Assembly (NCBI GenBank): GCA_934446065.1
Contig: CAKSDP010000009.1
Location: 17,639 to 81,638, forward strand
Direction of reading: 5' to 3'
DNA length: 64,000 nucleotides
DNA from: an uncultured Eubacteriales bacterium
GTDB taxonomy: Bacteria; Bacillota; Clostridia; Oscillospirales; CAG-272
The translations under genes were made by a program, and so were the position numbers. Positions 1-7,781 of the stretch are shown piece by piece. The notes under the pieces are model-generated. The model was not told the origin of the DNA and made no database searches. It worked only from the letters and a program-made list of their open reading frames with translations. The stretch's first letter is position 1. Every line of letters starts with the position of its first letter.

Positions 1-2
1 AT

Positions 3-599
3 ATGAATAAAAATAACAGTATCACAGCAGCCGAAGATCCGCGCGAGCTGCGCCCGATCTGCCGCATAACAGGCGACAGTGGGAAGGATCTGCGCCTGAT
101 CGAGGCGATCCTCTGCGACACCTTCATGTTTGGAGAAAGCGGCGCCGCAGTATCGGTCGAGTGCGGCTCGGACGAGCTCGTCATTCGCGATCGCGCCGGC
201 GAAATATACGCACGGCTTTGCCGCCCGTTCTCATTCGCCGAGCTGAGAGCTGCCGCTCATGCGGCGGCAGAGGACAGCACACCCGCCGCTCCGCCGTTTT
301 CCGCAAATGCGGAAATGCGTCTCGCAATATGCGGCAGCACATCCGTAAAGCTTACCCCGACGGAATTCCGGCTGTACTCAGCCATGCTCGATCACGGCGA
401 CTTTGCAAGCGCAGCAGAGCTTTCGCGCGCGGTATGGGGAGATGCCGACGAAAACCGGCTCGCGGTATACATCTGTTATCTCCGCCGCAAGCTGGACGAC
501 GCGTTCGGCGACGGATCAATAATCACATCAAGCGGAAACGGATATCGCCTGCGCGGCGCTGTATCCGGCGGCTCAAATCGAAAGGAAACTGACAAATGA
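3..599 (+). CDS. Winged-helix (OmpR-type) regulator with degenerate receiver
   Basis: Probable DNA-binding regulator of 198 residues. Residues about 110-187 fit an OmpR/PhoB winged helix: LTPTEFRLYSAML, then the recognition-helix region NRLAVYICYLRRKLDDAFG and the wing SGNGYRL. The N-terminal 85 residues end in CRPFSFAELRAAAHAA, which resembles the end of a receiver domain (usually KPFSFEEL), but the part before it is too short and I see no phospho-acceptor Asp context, so it is probably not a phosphorylated switch. The stop overlaps the thiI start as ATGA, so the two are translationally coupled. The ATG lies at the window edge; a start further upstream cannot be excluded. Target genes are unknown. 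Confidence 0.7.
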   Translation: MNKNNSITAAEDPRELRPICRITGDSGKDLRLIEAILCDTFMFGESGAAVSVECGSDELVIRDRAGEIYARLCRPFSFAELRAAAHAAAEDSTPAAPPFSANAEMRLAICGSTSVKLTPTEFRLYSAMLDHGDFASAAELSRAVWGDADENRLAVYICYLRRKLDDAFGDGSIITSSGNGYRLRGAVSGGSNRKETDK

Positions 600-1828
600 A
601 AGAAGTTATTCTATGCAAATACGGCGAGATAATCCTCAAGGGCGCAAACAAAGGCTCCTTTGAGACGATCCTCCTGAAGGAGCTACGCCGTCGCGCGAAG
701 GCAGTCGGCAATTTTTCCGTGCGGGTCGCACAGAGCACGGTCTACATCGAACCGGAATCCGATGATCCGTTTGAGTCCGACATTGACGCTATGCTCGAGC
801 AGGCAAAGAAGGTTTTCGGATTCGTCGCCGTAACAAAAGCAGCAGTTGCCGAAAAAAACATTGACGACATTTGCCGCGTTGCGGCGGACTACCTCGCGGA
901 CAGCCTGCGTACAAAGAAAACGTTCAAGTGCGAGGCAAAGCGCGCGGACAAAAAGTTCCCGATGAAATCCCCCGAGATCTCAGCCGAGGTCGGCGGTGCT
1001 ATTCTCGATCGACTGCCGCATCTGCACGTATCGCTTGACGCGCCCGAGACCGTCGTCCGCATCGAGGTGCGCGACCGCGGCGCGTACATTCACGCCGATC
1101 AGACTCCCGGCGCGGGCGGAATCCCCTACGGCTGCGGCGGCAAGGGACTGCTGCTCCTCTCCGGCGGCATTGACAGCCCTGTCGCAGGATACATGATGGC
1201 AAAGCGCGGTCTCTCCGTTGACGCGCTGTATTTTGAAAGTATTCCCTACACGAGTCTCCGCGCCCGTGAAAAGGTTCTGACTCTCGCAAAAAAGCTCACG
1301 GAATACACGGGATTCATGCGGGTACACATCATCTCGCTCACGAAGATTCAGGAGATGATCCGCGACAACTGCGAGGAAGATTATTTCACGCTGATCCTCC
1401 GTCGCTTCATGATGCGGCTCGCGTCAATGACGGCGGAGCACATCGGCGCGCCTGTACTCATCACAGGAGAGAGTCTCGGTCAGGTCGCAAGTCAAACGAC
1501 AGCCGCGATCTGCTCAACGGAAGCTGAGGCGGACCGCCCCGTTTTCCGCCCCTGCATAGGTCTCGACAAGGAGGAGATAATAAAGATCTCCCGCAACATC
1601 GACACCTTTGATACCTCTATCGAGCCTTACGAGGACTGCTGCACGGTGTTCACGCCGCGTCATCCGCGCACTCGCCCCGAGCTAGCAAAGGTTATCGCAG
1701 CAGAATCCGGACTTGATCGCGAGGCGCTGATCCGCGAGGCGTTTGAGACAAGATTCACGGTGACGGTACGCCAGTTTGAAGATATTCCGGATACGTCGGA
1801 CAATCTCGGAGGTAACTATGAGCTGTAA
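596..1828 (+). CDS. thiI: tRNA 4-thiouridine synthase ThiI (short form)
   Basis: Adenylates U8 of tRNA and inserts sulfur to give 4-thiouridine; in many bacteria it also feeds thiazole synthesis. The 410-residue protein shows an N-terminal ferredoxin-like/THUMP region (about 1-165), the PP-loop SGGIDSPVAGYMMAKRG (about residue 185) and a downstream YEDCCTVFTPRHPRT segment with paired Cys. It ends after the AANH domain and lacks the C-terminal rhodanese domain of the Escherichia coli enzyme, which is normal for Firmicutes; these forms take sulfur from a dedicated cysteine desulfurase, none of which is in the window. It overlaps the upstream regulator by four bases and deoC by eleven, indicating one operon. 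Confidence 0.95.
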   Translation: MKEVILCKYGEIILKGANKGSFETILLKELRRRAKAVGNFSVRVAQSTVYIEPESDDPFESDIDAMLEQAKKVFGFVAVTKAAVAEKNIDDICRVAADYLADSLRTKKTFKCEAKRADKKFPMKSPEISAEVGGAILDRLPHLHVSLDAPETVVRIEVRDRGAYIHADQTPGAGGIPYGCGGKGLLLLSGGIDSPVAGYMMAKRGLSVDALYFESIPYTSLRAREKVLTLAKKLTEYTGFMRVHIISLTKIQEMIRDNCEEDYFTLILRRFMMRLASMTAEHIGAPVLITGESLGQVASQTTAAICSTEAEADRPVFRPCIGLDKEEIIKISRNIDTFDTSIEPYEDCCTVFTPRHPRTRPELAKVIAAESGLDREALIREAFETRFTVTVRQFEDIPDTSDNLGGNYEL

Positions 1829-2495
1829 CGCGAACATAAAAAACATTCTCTCGCACACCGATCACACTCTGCTCGCAGCCGATGCGACGGAGCGCGATAT
1901 TATGGATGTGGTTGATGACGGCATAAAATTCGGCACCGCGTCGGTCTGCATTCCGTCATGTTACGTAAAGGCAGCTGCCGAAAGATCGGGCGGACGGGTG
2001 AAGATCTGCACCGTGATCGGCTTCCCGCTCGGCTATGTCCCGAGCGAGATCAAGGCACATGAAGCCGAGCTTGCGGCTCAGAACGGAGCCGACGAGATCG
2101 ACATGGTCGCGAACATAGGCAAGATAAAATCCGGAGAATTTGATGCGGTGGCAGAAGATATCCGTGCCGTTCGCGCGGCGTGCCGTGGCAAGATACTCAA
2201 AGTAATAATTGAATGCTGCCTTTTGACAGATGCCGAAATGGTTGAAATGTGCCGCGTTGTCGCTGACTGCGGTGCAGACTACATCAAAACCTCGACCGGA
2301 TTTTCAAAGGGCGGCGCGACTCCGCACAATGTTGAACTGCTGTGCAAAAACGTACCGGCAGGACTGAAGGTCAAAGCAGCCGGCGGGATCTCATCCCTCG
2401 AGGACGCCGAGCTTTATCTCTCGCTCGGTGCCGACAGGCTCGGCACAAGCCGCATCGTAAAGCTTGCTTCGGGGCTTACCGGAACGGGATACTGA
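1818..2495 (+). CDS. deoC: Deoxyribose-phosphate aldolase
   Basis: Cleaves 2-deoxyribose 5-phosphate to acetaldehyde and glyceraldehyde 3-phosphate, the last step of deoxynucleoside breakdown. The 225-residue class I aldolase has the Schiff-base lysine motif ADYIKTSTGF, the second lysine in LKVKAAGGI and the phosphate loop near the end (GADRLGTS). I use the ATG at 1818 because a GGAGGT site lies five bases upstream at 1808-1813; the longer frame from 1776 runs inside thiI. It is the first gene of a deoC-deoD-deoB run, so a nucleoside gives ribose 1-phosphate, then ribose 5-phosphate, then triose plus acetaldehyde. Confidence 0.95.
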   Translation: MSCNANIKNILSHTDHTLLAADATERDIMDVVDDGIKFGTASVCIPSCYVKAAAERSGGRVKICTVIGFPLGYVPSEIKAHEAELAAQNGADEIDMVANIGKIKSGEFDAVAEDIRAVRAACRGKILKVIIECCLLTDAEMVEMCRVVADCGADYIKTSTGFSKGGATPHNVELLCKNVPAGLKVKAAGGISSLEDAELYLSLGADRLGTSRIVKLASGLTGTGY

Positions 2496-2569
2496 TTTTC
2501 CGCAATTGCATATTATATTTCTACATTTGCAGAAAACACCGTACAATACAAAACCGAAAGGATAACAAT

Positions 2570-3313
2570 ATGTCTGAGAAAAACTATCCGACGCCGCATA
2601 TCAAGGCAACGCCCGACGATTTCGCCGAAACCGTGCTTATGCCAGGAGATCCGCTCCGCTCCAAGTACATCGCGGAAAATTACCTTGAGGGCGCGCGTCT
2701 CGTAAACAATGTCCGCGGGATCGCAGGGTACACGGGATCGTGGCGCGGCGTGCCGGTCAGCGTAATGGCGAGCGGCATGGGAATGCCGTCGATCGGGATA
2801 TACTCGCATGAGCTTTACAACTCCTTCGGCGTTGAGAACATCGTGCGCATCGGATCGGCAGGCGCGATAACCGATAAGGTTCGTCTGCGTCAGCTTGTCC
2901 TCGCGTCGGGGTGCTCGACCGACTCGAATTTCGCCGACTGCTTCGGAGTCCTCGGTCACTTCGCGCCGGTCGCAAGCTTCAAGCTTCTCAGCGCATTCGC
3001 AGCCGAAGCTGAAGCCGAAGGACGTGATTACGTCGTCGGCACGGTGGTTTCGACCGACCGTTTCTACACGGATGACGAGGATCTGCCGGAGTCCCGCAGA
3101 TACAACAATCTCTGGGCGAAGATGGGCGTGCTAGCGGTCGAGATGGAAGCAGCTGCGCTCTACGCGACCGCCGCGCGATTCGACCGTCACGCTCTCGCAG
3201 TATGCACGATCTCCGATCAGCTCGTGACACACGAATACATGACGACCGAGGAACGCGAAACATCGCTGTCCGACATGATCGAGCTGTCGCTCAACTGCGC
3301 AGTAAAGCTTTGA
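2570..3313 (+). CDS. deoD: Purine-nucleoside phosphorylase, DeoD type
   Basis: Phosphorolysis of purine (deoxy)nucleosides to free base and (deoxy)ribose 1-phosphate in the cytoplasm. The 247-residue length and motifs match the hexameric trimer-fold family: MPGDPLRSKYIAENYL (phosphate site), RIGSAGAI, VVSTDRFYTDD, the ribose-binding VEMEAAALY and SDQLVTHE, which holds the catalytic Asp of DeoD-type enzymes. ATG 2570 is preceded by AAAGGATAAC. The upstream in-frame extension overlaps deoC and is not credible. It sits 74 bases after deoC and 37 before deoB, consistent with co-transcription; no terminator is visible between them. Confidence 0.93.
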   Translation: MSEKNYPTPHIKATPDDFAETVLMPGDPLRSKYIAENYLEGARLVNNVRGIAGYTGSWRGVPVSVMASGMGMPSIGIYSHELYNSFGVENIVRIGSAGAITDKVRLRQLVLASGCSTDSNFADCFGVLGHFAPVASFKLLSAFAAEAEAEGRDYVVGTVVSTDRFYTDDEDLPESRRYNNLWAKMGVLAVEMEAAALYATAARFDRHALAVCTISDQLVTHEYMTTEERETSLSDMIELSLNCAVKL

Positions 3314-3350
3314 GCGCATCACCTATGTTATATATAAGGAAGTGAACCGC

Positions 3351-4475
3351 ATGGTCAAACGGGTTTTCATGATCGTTCTCGACAGCTTCGGCATCGGCGA
3401 GCTGCCCGATGCTGCGGATTTTGGAGACGTCGGGACAAATACTCTGCGCTCTGCTGCAACGTCCCCCGAATTTGCCGTGCCGAATATGCAGAGGCTCGGG
3501 CTCGGCAACATCTGCGGAGTTGACGCAGTAGCTCCCGTCCGGGATCCTATCGCCGCATTCGGCAGGATGGCGGAGCTGTCCGCCGGCAAGGACACGACGA
3601 CGGGGCATCTCGAGCTTTGCGGGCTTGTGTCCCCCACTCCGATGCCGACCTACCCGAACGGGTTCCCCGATTATATCATTGAAAAATTCAAAAAGGCGAC
3701 CGGGCGCGGCGTCCTGTGCAACAAGCCGTACTCCGGCACCGAGGTGATCCGTGATTACGGGCGCGAGCATGTGCGTACCGGCGACCTCATCGTATACACC
3801 TCAGCCGACAGCGTATTTCAGGTCGCTGCGCATGAGGATGTGGTTCCGCTGCCCGAGCTTTACCGCTGCTGCGAGGCTGCGCGCGCGATCCTCTCCGGAA
3901 AGGACGCAGTCGGGCGCGTGATCGCACGACCGTTCACAGGTGAGTATCCGAACTACACCCGCACGGCGGGACGGCACGATTTTTCGCTGAAGCCGCACGG
4001 CCGCACACTCCTAGATGAGCTGTCGGACGCCGGACTTGACGTGATCGGTGTCGGCAAGATCTCCGATATTTTTGCGGGGGTGGGGATCACGGAGAGTTTC
4101 CCCGACAAGGGCAATCCCGCCTGCATCAGCCGCACGCTTGAGCTTGCGAAGCGCGATTTTCACGGGCTTTGCTTTGTAAATCTCGTTGATTTCGATATGC
4201 TGTACGGCCATCGCAACGACACAGTCGGCTACGGTCGCGCACTGACCGAATTTGACCGCAGTCTCGACGAGCTTCTGCCGCTGATCCGCGATGACGATAT
4301 GCTCATACTCACCGCAGACCACGGCTGTGATCCCGGTTTTAAGTCAAGCACGGATCACTCGCGCGAGTATGTGCCGCTGCTCGTATACGGAAGCATGACA
4401 GCGCCGCACGATATCGGCACCTGCCCGTCATTTACGGCGGTAGCCGATATTGTAAGACACGCACTTCTCGGATAA
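3351..4475 (+). CDS. deoB: Phosphopentomutase
   Basis: Interconverts (deoxy)ribose 1-phosphate and 5-phosphate, linking DeoD to DeoC. An alkaline-phosphatase-superfamily metalloenzyme of 374 residues: N-terminal metal motif IVLDSFGIGELPDA, nucleophile region AGKDTTTGHLE (phosphorylated Thr), and metal ligands in TADHGCDP and STDHSREYVPLLVYG. ATG 3351 is chosen because AAGGA at 3337-3341 is correctly spaced for it; a GTG three codons upstream would start on top of that site. It is slightly shorter than the usual 390 residues but all core motifs are present. Last gene of the deo run. Confidence 0.95.
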   Translation: MVKRVFMIVLDSFGIGELPDAADFGDVGTNTLRSAATSPEFAVPNMQRLGLGNICGVDAVAPVRDPIAAFGRMAELSAGKDTTTGHLELCGLVSPTPMPTYPNGFPDYIIEKFKKATGRGVLCNKPYSGTEVIRDYGREHVRTGDLIVYTSADSVFQVAAHEDVVPLPELYRCCEAARAILSGKDAVGRVIARPFTGEYPNYTRTAGRHDFSLKPHGRTLLDELSDAGLDVIGVGKISDIFAGVGITESFPDKGNPACISRTLELAKRDFHGLCFVNLVDFDMLYGHRNDTVGYGRALTEFDRSLDELLPLIRDDDMLILTADHGCDPGFKSSTDHSREYVPLLVYGSMTAPHDIGTCPSFTAVADIVRHALLG

Positions 4476-4484
4476 CAATACATT

Positions 4485-4621
4485 TTTGCCGGTGAATTCC
4501 CCATTTTCCCGCATTTTCCCGTTGTCGCATTGCACAAATCCGTACGCCTGTTTTTGTGCAATATGCCGTTTGTTGAAAATGCGCGGAAAATATTTCGATA
4601 GGGGTTGAATTCACCGGCAAA
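4485..4621. repeat. 137-base nested inverted repeat element
   Basis: Outer arms are 15 of 15 complementary; inside, both sides carry CCCC, then ATTTTCCCGCATTTTC or ATTTTCCGCGCATTTTC, then the TTGCACAAA palindrome. The whole could fold as one long interrupted hairpin. It could be a small MITE-like element or a multipart operator; only one full copy is in the window. Confidence 0.55.
4531..4560. promoter_or_regulatory. Palindromic operator candidate (copy 1)
   Basis: TGCACAAA, 14 bases, TTTGTGCA. The half-sites are 22 bases apart, about two helical turns. The right edge of the site is 44 bases upstream of the -35 box of the oxidoreductase gene at 4710, a position expected for an activator. The same site with identical spacing occurs at 44899-44928 next to the second oxidoreductase. 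Confidence 0.55.
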
Positions 4622-4633
4622 TTATTTTATCAT
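4605..4633 (+). promoter_or_regulatory. Sigma-A promoter for oxidoreductase operon
   Basis: TTGAAT (4605-4610), 17-base spacer, TATCAT (4628-4633). The -35 box overlaps the right arm of the outer inverted repeat, so a protein or hairpin there would touch the promoter. Confidence 0.65.
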
Positions 4634-4709
4634 ATATGTGTATAGGGCTGTATGTCAAGCACATACCTTTGTATGAAAATATTTTTTTACATATTTGGAG
4701 GAACTCAAA

Positions 4710-5810
4710 ATGGCACTTAGTGCATCCGACAAGGTAAGAGTCGGCATTATCGGCTGCGGCGGAATCGCCAACGGCAAGCATATGCCCTCTCTCAGCCACC
4801 TCGACAACGTTGAGATGGTCGCATTCTGCGACATCATCGTCGAAAAGGCAGAGAAGGCAAAGAAGGATTTCGGTACTCCCGACGCCAAGGTCTACGAGGA
4901 CTACAAAAAGCTGCTCGAGGACAAATCCATCGACGTAGTTCACGTCTGCACTCCTAACAGAGCGCACAGCTTCATCACCGTTGACGCACTCGACGCAGGC
5001 AAGCACGTTATGTGCGAGAAGCCGATGGCTATCAACTCCGCTGAGGCAAGAAAGATGCTCGAGGCTGCAAAGCGCTCCGGCAAGAAGCTGACCATCGGTT
5101 ATCAGAATCGTCAGAACGCTAACGCTCAGTACATGAAGGCTGAGGCTCTCGCCGGAACGTTCGGCGATATCTACTACGGCAAGGCTCACGCTATCCGCCG
5201 CCGCGCGGTTCCCACCTGGGGCGTGTTCCTGAACGAGTACGAGCAGGGCGGCGGTCCGCTGATCGACATCGGAACCCACTCTCTCGACCTCACTCTGTGG
5301 ATGATGAACAACTACAAGCCGAAGTATGCAGTCGGTACCACCTACCACAAGCTCAACAATCAGGTCAACTCCGCTAACGCATGGGGCGACTGGGATCCCG
5401 CAAAGTTCACCGTTGAGGACAGCGCGTTCGGCTTCATCGTTATGGAGGACGGCTCCACCATCAGCCTCGAGTCCTCTTGGGCTCTCAACATCGCTGAGTC
5501 GATGGAAGCGTCCACCACGATCTGCGGTACTCTCGGTGGCGCTGATATGCGCGGCGGTCTCCGCATGAACGGTGTTCGCAACGGACGTCAGTACATGACC
5601 GAGATCAACTTCGGTGCCGGCGGTGTTGCATTCTTCGACGGCAATCCGAACGAGGATTCCGGAACGAAGGAAGCTCGTCAGTGGATCCACTCTGTCATCA
5701 ACGACACCGATCCCTGCGTTCTTCCCGAGCAGGCATTCTGCGTAACTCAGATCCTCGAGGCAATCTACACCTCCGCTAAGACCGGAGACATCGTATTCCT
5801 CAACAAATAA
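4710..5810 (+). CDS. Gfo/Idh/MocA-family oxidoreductase
   Basis: NAD(P)-dependent sugar dehydrogenase or glycoside oxidase-type enzyme, 366 residues, cytoplasmic. It has the Rossmann motif GIIGCGGIANGKHMPSL near the N-terminus, HVCTPNRAH, and the family signature CEKPMA (about residue 102) whose Lys-Pro contacts the nicotinamide; a C-terminal alpha/beta domain carries the active site with DIGTHSLDLTLWMM. ATG 4710 follows TTGGAGGAAC. Codon choice is strongly biased (CTC, GCT, CGT), suggesting high expression. It is followed by a TIM-barrel isomerase-like gene. Family members oxidise many sugars; the exact substrate cannot be read. C3 oxidation of a glycoside is my inference from the wider set of genes. 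Confidence 0.85.
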   Translation: MALSASDKVRVGIIGCGGIANGKHMPSLSHLDNVEMVAFCDIIVEKAEKAKKDFGTPDAKVYEDYKKLLEDKSIDVVHVCTPNRAHSFITVDALDAGKHVMCEKPMAINSAEARKMLEAAKRSGKKLTIGYQNRQNANAQYMKAEALAGTFGDIYYGKAHAIRRRAVPTWGVFLNEYEQGGGPLIDIGTHSLDLTLWMMNNYKPKYAVGTTYHKLNNQVNSANAWGDWDPAKFTVEDSAFGFIVMEDGSTISLESSWALNIAESMEASTTICGTLGGADMRGGLRMNGVRNGRQYMTEINFGAGGVAFFDGNPNEDSGTKEARQWIHSVINDTDPCVLPEQAFCVTQILEAIYTSAKTGDIVFLNK

Positions 5811-5823
5811 TTCGTTTTGGATG

Positions 5824-5858
5824 GCGTGGCTTCCCGGCAACTCGAGAGGCCACGCTTT
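5824..5858 (+). terminator. Hairpin between oxidoreductase and isomerase genes
   Basis: GCGTGGC (5824-5830) pairs with GCCACGC (5849-5855) and is followed by TTTCTC. A weak terminator or processing hairpin that could lower expression of the second gene. Confidence 0.5.
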
Positions 5859-5922
5859 CTCATAAGACTTTGATGAAAGGAAAACCGTTATCTGTTCCGA
5901 AACAGAAACGGAGGATTTTACA

Positions 5923-6891
5923 ATGAAACTCTGCGTTCTTGCAAACCTGTACGCAAAGTATCCGCTTGACGAGGCACTTGCAAAGCTTGAGGCGCTCGGC
6001 GTTGAGGCGGCTGAGATCGGTGCCGGCGGATACCCCGGCAAGGATCACTGCGATCCCGCAGTTCTGCTCGCTGATCCCGCAAAGCTTGAGGAGTTCAAGG
6101 CAACTTTCGTTCGCCACAACATTGAGCTTGCGGCGCTCTCCTGCCACGGCAACCCGGTTCATCCCGATCCGGCTGAGGCAAAGAGATACGACGATGATTT
6201 CAGAAACACCGTTCTTCTCGCAGAGAAGCTCGGCATTGACACCGTTGTCACCTTCTCCGGCTGCCCCGGCGGTGCCCCCGGCGACAAGATGCCCAACTGG
6301 GCGACCTGTGCATGGCCCGAAGAATATCTTCAGGTTCTGGACTACCAGTGGAACGACGTACTCATTCCGTACTGGAAGGAAGCTGCCGCATTCGCGCGCT
6401 CGCACGGCGTGACCCGCATTGCGCTTGAGATGCACCCCGGCTTCTGCGTATACAATCCCGAGACTCTGCTCCGTCTGCGCGAGGCAGTCGGTCCCGAGAT
6501 CGGTGCTAACTTCGATCCGTCCCACCTTATCTGGCAGGGCGTTGATCCCGTTAAGGCTATCCGCTATCTCGGCGACGCGATCTACCACGTACACGCGAAG
6601 GATGTCAAGGTTGACCCGATCAACTCTGCAAACTTCGGTAATCTCGACACGAAGCATTACAGCAACGAGATCGGTCGCGCATGGGTATTCCGTGCAGTCG
6701 GCTACGGTCACGGCGAGGATTTCTGGAAGGATTTCGTAAGCGCTCTGCGCCTTGTCGGTTACGACCGCGTTCTCTCGATTGAGCACGAGGACAGTCTCAT
6801 GTCTATCGACGAGGGACTTTCCAAGGCTGTGGATGTTATAAAGAGAGTTATCATTCACGATCCTAAGCCGACCACGATGTCTTGGGCGTAA
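5923..6891 (+). CDS. Sugar-phosphate isomerase/epimerase-like TIM barrel
   Basis: Xylose-isomerase-like/AP-endonuclease-2 fold protein of 322 residues. Probable metal ligands are seen in IALEMHPGF (Glu), GANFDPSHLIW (Asp, His), IYHVHAKDV (His) and LSIEHED (Glu), the usual pattern of this family; YPGKDHCDP lies in the first loop. Members act as isomerases, epimerases or hydratases on keto-sugars, and in gut bacteria some work beside Gfo/Idh/MocA dehydrogenases on 3-keto sugars. It lies 112 bases after the oxidoreductase gene on the same strand with only a weak hairpin between, so a shared pathway is likely. The true substrate is unknown. Confidence 0.82.
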   Translation: MKLCVLANLYAKYPLDEALAKLEALGVEAAEIGAGGYPGKDHCDPAVLLADPAKLEEFKATFVRHNIELAALSCHGNPVHPDPAEAKRYDDDFRNTVLLAEKLGIDTVVTFSGCPGGAPGDKMPNWATCAWPEEYLQVLDYQWNDVLIPYWKEAAAFARSHGVTRIALEMHPGFCVYNPETLLRLREAVGPEIGANFDPSHLIWQGVDPVKAIRYLGDAIYHVHAKDVKVDPINSANFGNLDTKHYSNEIGRAWVFRAVGYGHGEDFWKDFVSALRLVGYDRVLSIEHEDSLMSIDEGLSKAVDVIKRVIIHDPKPTTMSWA

Positions 6892-6911
6892 GTTTTTGTG
6901 ATGAGTTTTTT

Positions 6912-6948
6912 GCGGGGGAGGGACTTTTGCTAAAAGTCCCTCCCCCGC
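6912..6948. repeat. 17-base-stem hairpin
   Basis: A perfect 17-base stem (6912-6928 with 6932-6948) around a three-base loop, very rich in G then C. No T run follows on either strand, so it is not a standard terminator. It begins a hairpin-dense stretch up to about 7110. Confidence 0.65.
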
Positions 6949-6985
6949 GCCCCCTCTTCAAAAGCTTTCGACCTAACAAAAAACA

Positions 6986-7034
6986 AAGTCTGTGCAAAGA
7001 TACAGCTTCCTTGGCCTTGCACAGACTTTTTTCT
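6986..7034 (+). terminator. Rho-independent terminator
   Basis: AAAGTCTGTGCAA (6986-6998) pairs with TTGCACAGACTTT (7018-7030), followed by TTTC. Likely ends the oxidoreductase-isomerase transcript. A further imperfect hairpin (about 7040-7065, CTCCCCAAAAG with TTTTGTGGGAG) follows. Confidence 0.65.
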
Positions 7035-7127
7035 TTTCCCTCCCCAAAAGTTTTGTGGGAGGTGCGCGAGGAACACACTTTTTCAAAAGCGGGTCCCTCG
7101 CAAATAATTATAATCTCCTCCGTATAC

Positions 7128-7781
7128 TCATCCGTTCTCACGTACATATTTGAAATACGCCGTGCCGTCGTCGCGCTTGATGAACATGATCGAGTATTCG
7201 GGCGACGTAATGCCGCCGAGCGAGTTTCTGATCCGCATCCGGTACGTGTGCTCCGTCTCCGACAGCTCAAGTATCGCCACATCAACCGGATCATAGTCGA
7301 GCATAGATACAGACGTGTAACCGTTCACCTTTTCAAGATAAATGAAAAGCCTCGCACTCTCGTTGCCGATCCGGCGGTTTCCGCCGAAATTCTTGTATAC
7401 CGTCTCCTCGAACTCACGCGCAGGAATAAAATTCGCTATCTGCATCTGAGGATATGCGCTTACCGCCGCGTCAAGCTTCTCAATATCACCAGTGTACTTG
7501 CCGTAGTTTTTCGTCAGCATATAGTACAGTACCGAATCGCGGCACTTCTCCATCGCTTCGGTCACGCTGTCGAACGTCGCGATCACCGGCGAGTTCACCG
7601 ACAGCATCCGCACCATGTCGCACAGCATAACCGCCGTCTCGCCTTCGGTGTCGGGATTTGCGATAACGCCCTCGTCCGCGTAACCGCCGCCGACACCGAA
7701 CATATCAGCCACAGCCGAACACCCGAACAGCGACACCGCAAGAAGTACCACGCATATCAGCCGCGTCCCGCGCCGTATCAC
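7128..7781 (-). CDS. Putative lipoprotein downstream of hprK
   Basis: Unrecognised 217-residue secreted protein. The N-terminus is a lipoprotein signal (basic RRGTR, hydrophobic LICVVLLAVSLFG, lipobox Cys about residue 21), so it should sit on the outer face of the membrane. The rest has no motif I know; it is a mixed alpha/beta domain with a repeated aromatic-rich C-terminal half. Its ATG overlaps the hprK stop by four bases, so it is coupled to hprK. No function is proposed; a DUF-type lipoprotein following hprK is all that can be said. Confidence 0.7.
   Translation of the reverse strand: MIRRGTRLICVVLLAVSLFGCSAVADMFGVGGGYADEGVIANPDTEGETAVMLCDMVRMLSVNSPVIATFDSVTEAMEKCRDSVLYYMLTKNYGKYTGDIEKLDAAVSAYPQMQIANFIPAREFEETVYKNFGGNRRIGNESARLFIYLEKVNGYTSVSMLDYDPVDVAILELSETEHTYRMRIRNSLGGITSPEYSIMFIKRDDGTAYFKYVRENG

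Larger units (their letters stand above)
4476..4709. other. Leader region with nested inverted repeats
   Basis: No gene. The region holds a perfect 15-base inverted repeat (4485-4499 and 4607-4621, TTTGCCGGTGAATTC and its complement) enclosing looser matching arms and an inner perfect palindrome TGCACAAA-N14-TTTGTGCA at 4531-4560. A sigma-A promoter overlaps the right outer arm. The ribosome site GGAGG for the next gene is at 4697-4701. Confidence 0.7.

Noticed and set aside
1..600. Thiamine (TPP) riboswitch expected near thiI
   Set aside because: thiI lies directly behind another gene with ATGA overlap; no space for a riboswitch and no such pattern seen.
5860..6858. 332-residue minus-strand frame opposite the isomerase gene
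   Set aside because: Shadow of a strongly codon-biased gene; no ribosome site, no known motif. The same holds for long frames opposite the first oxidoreductase, pnp, clpC, ackA and alpha-galactosidase genes.
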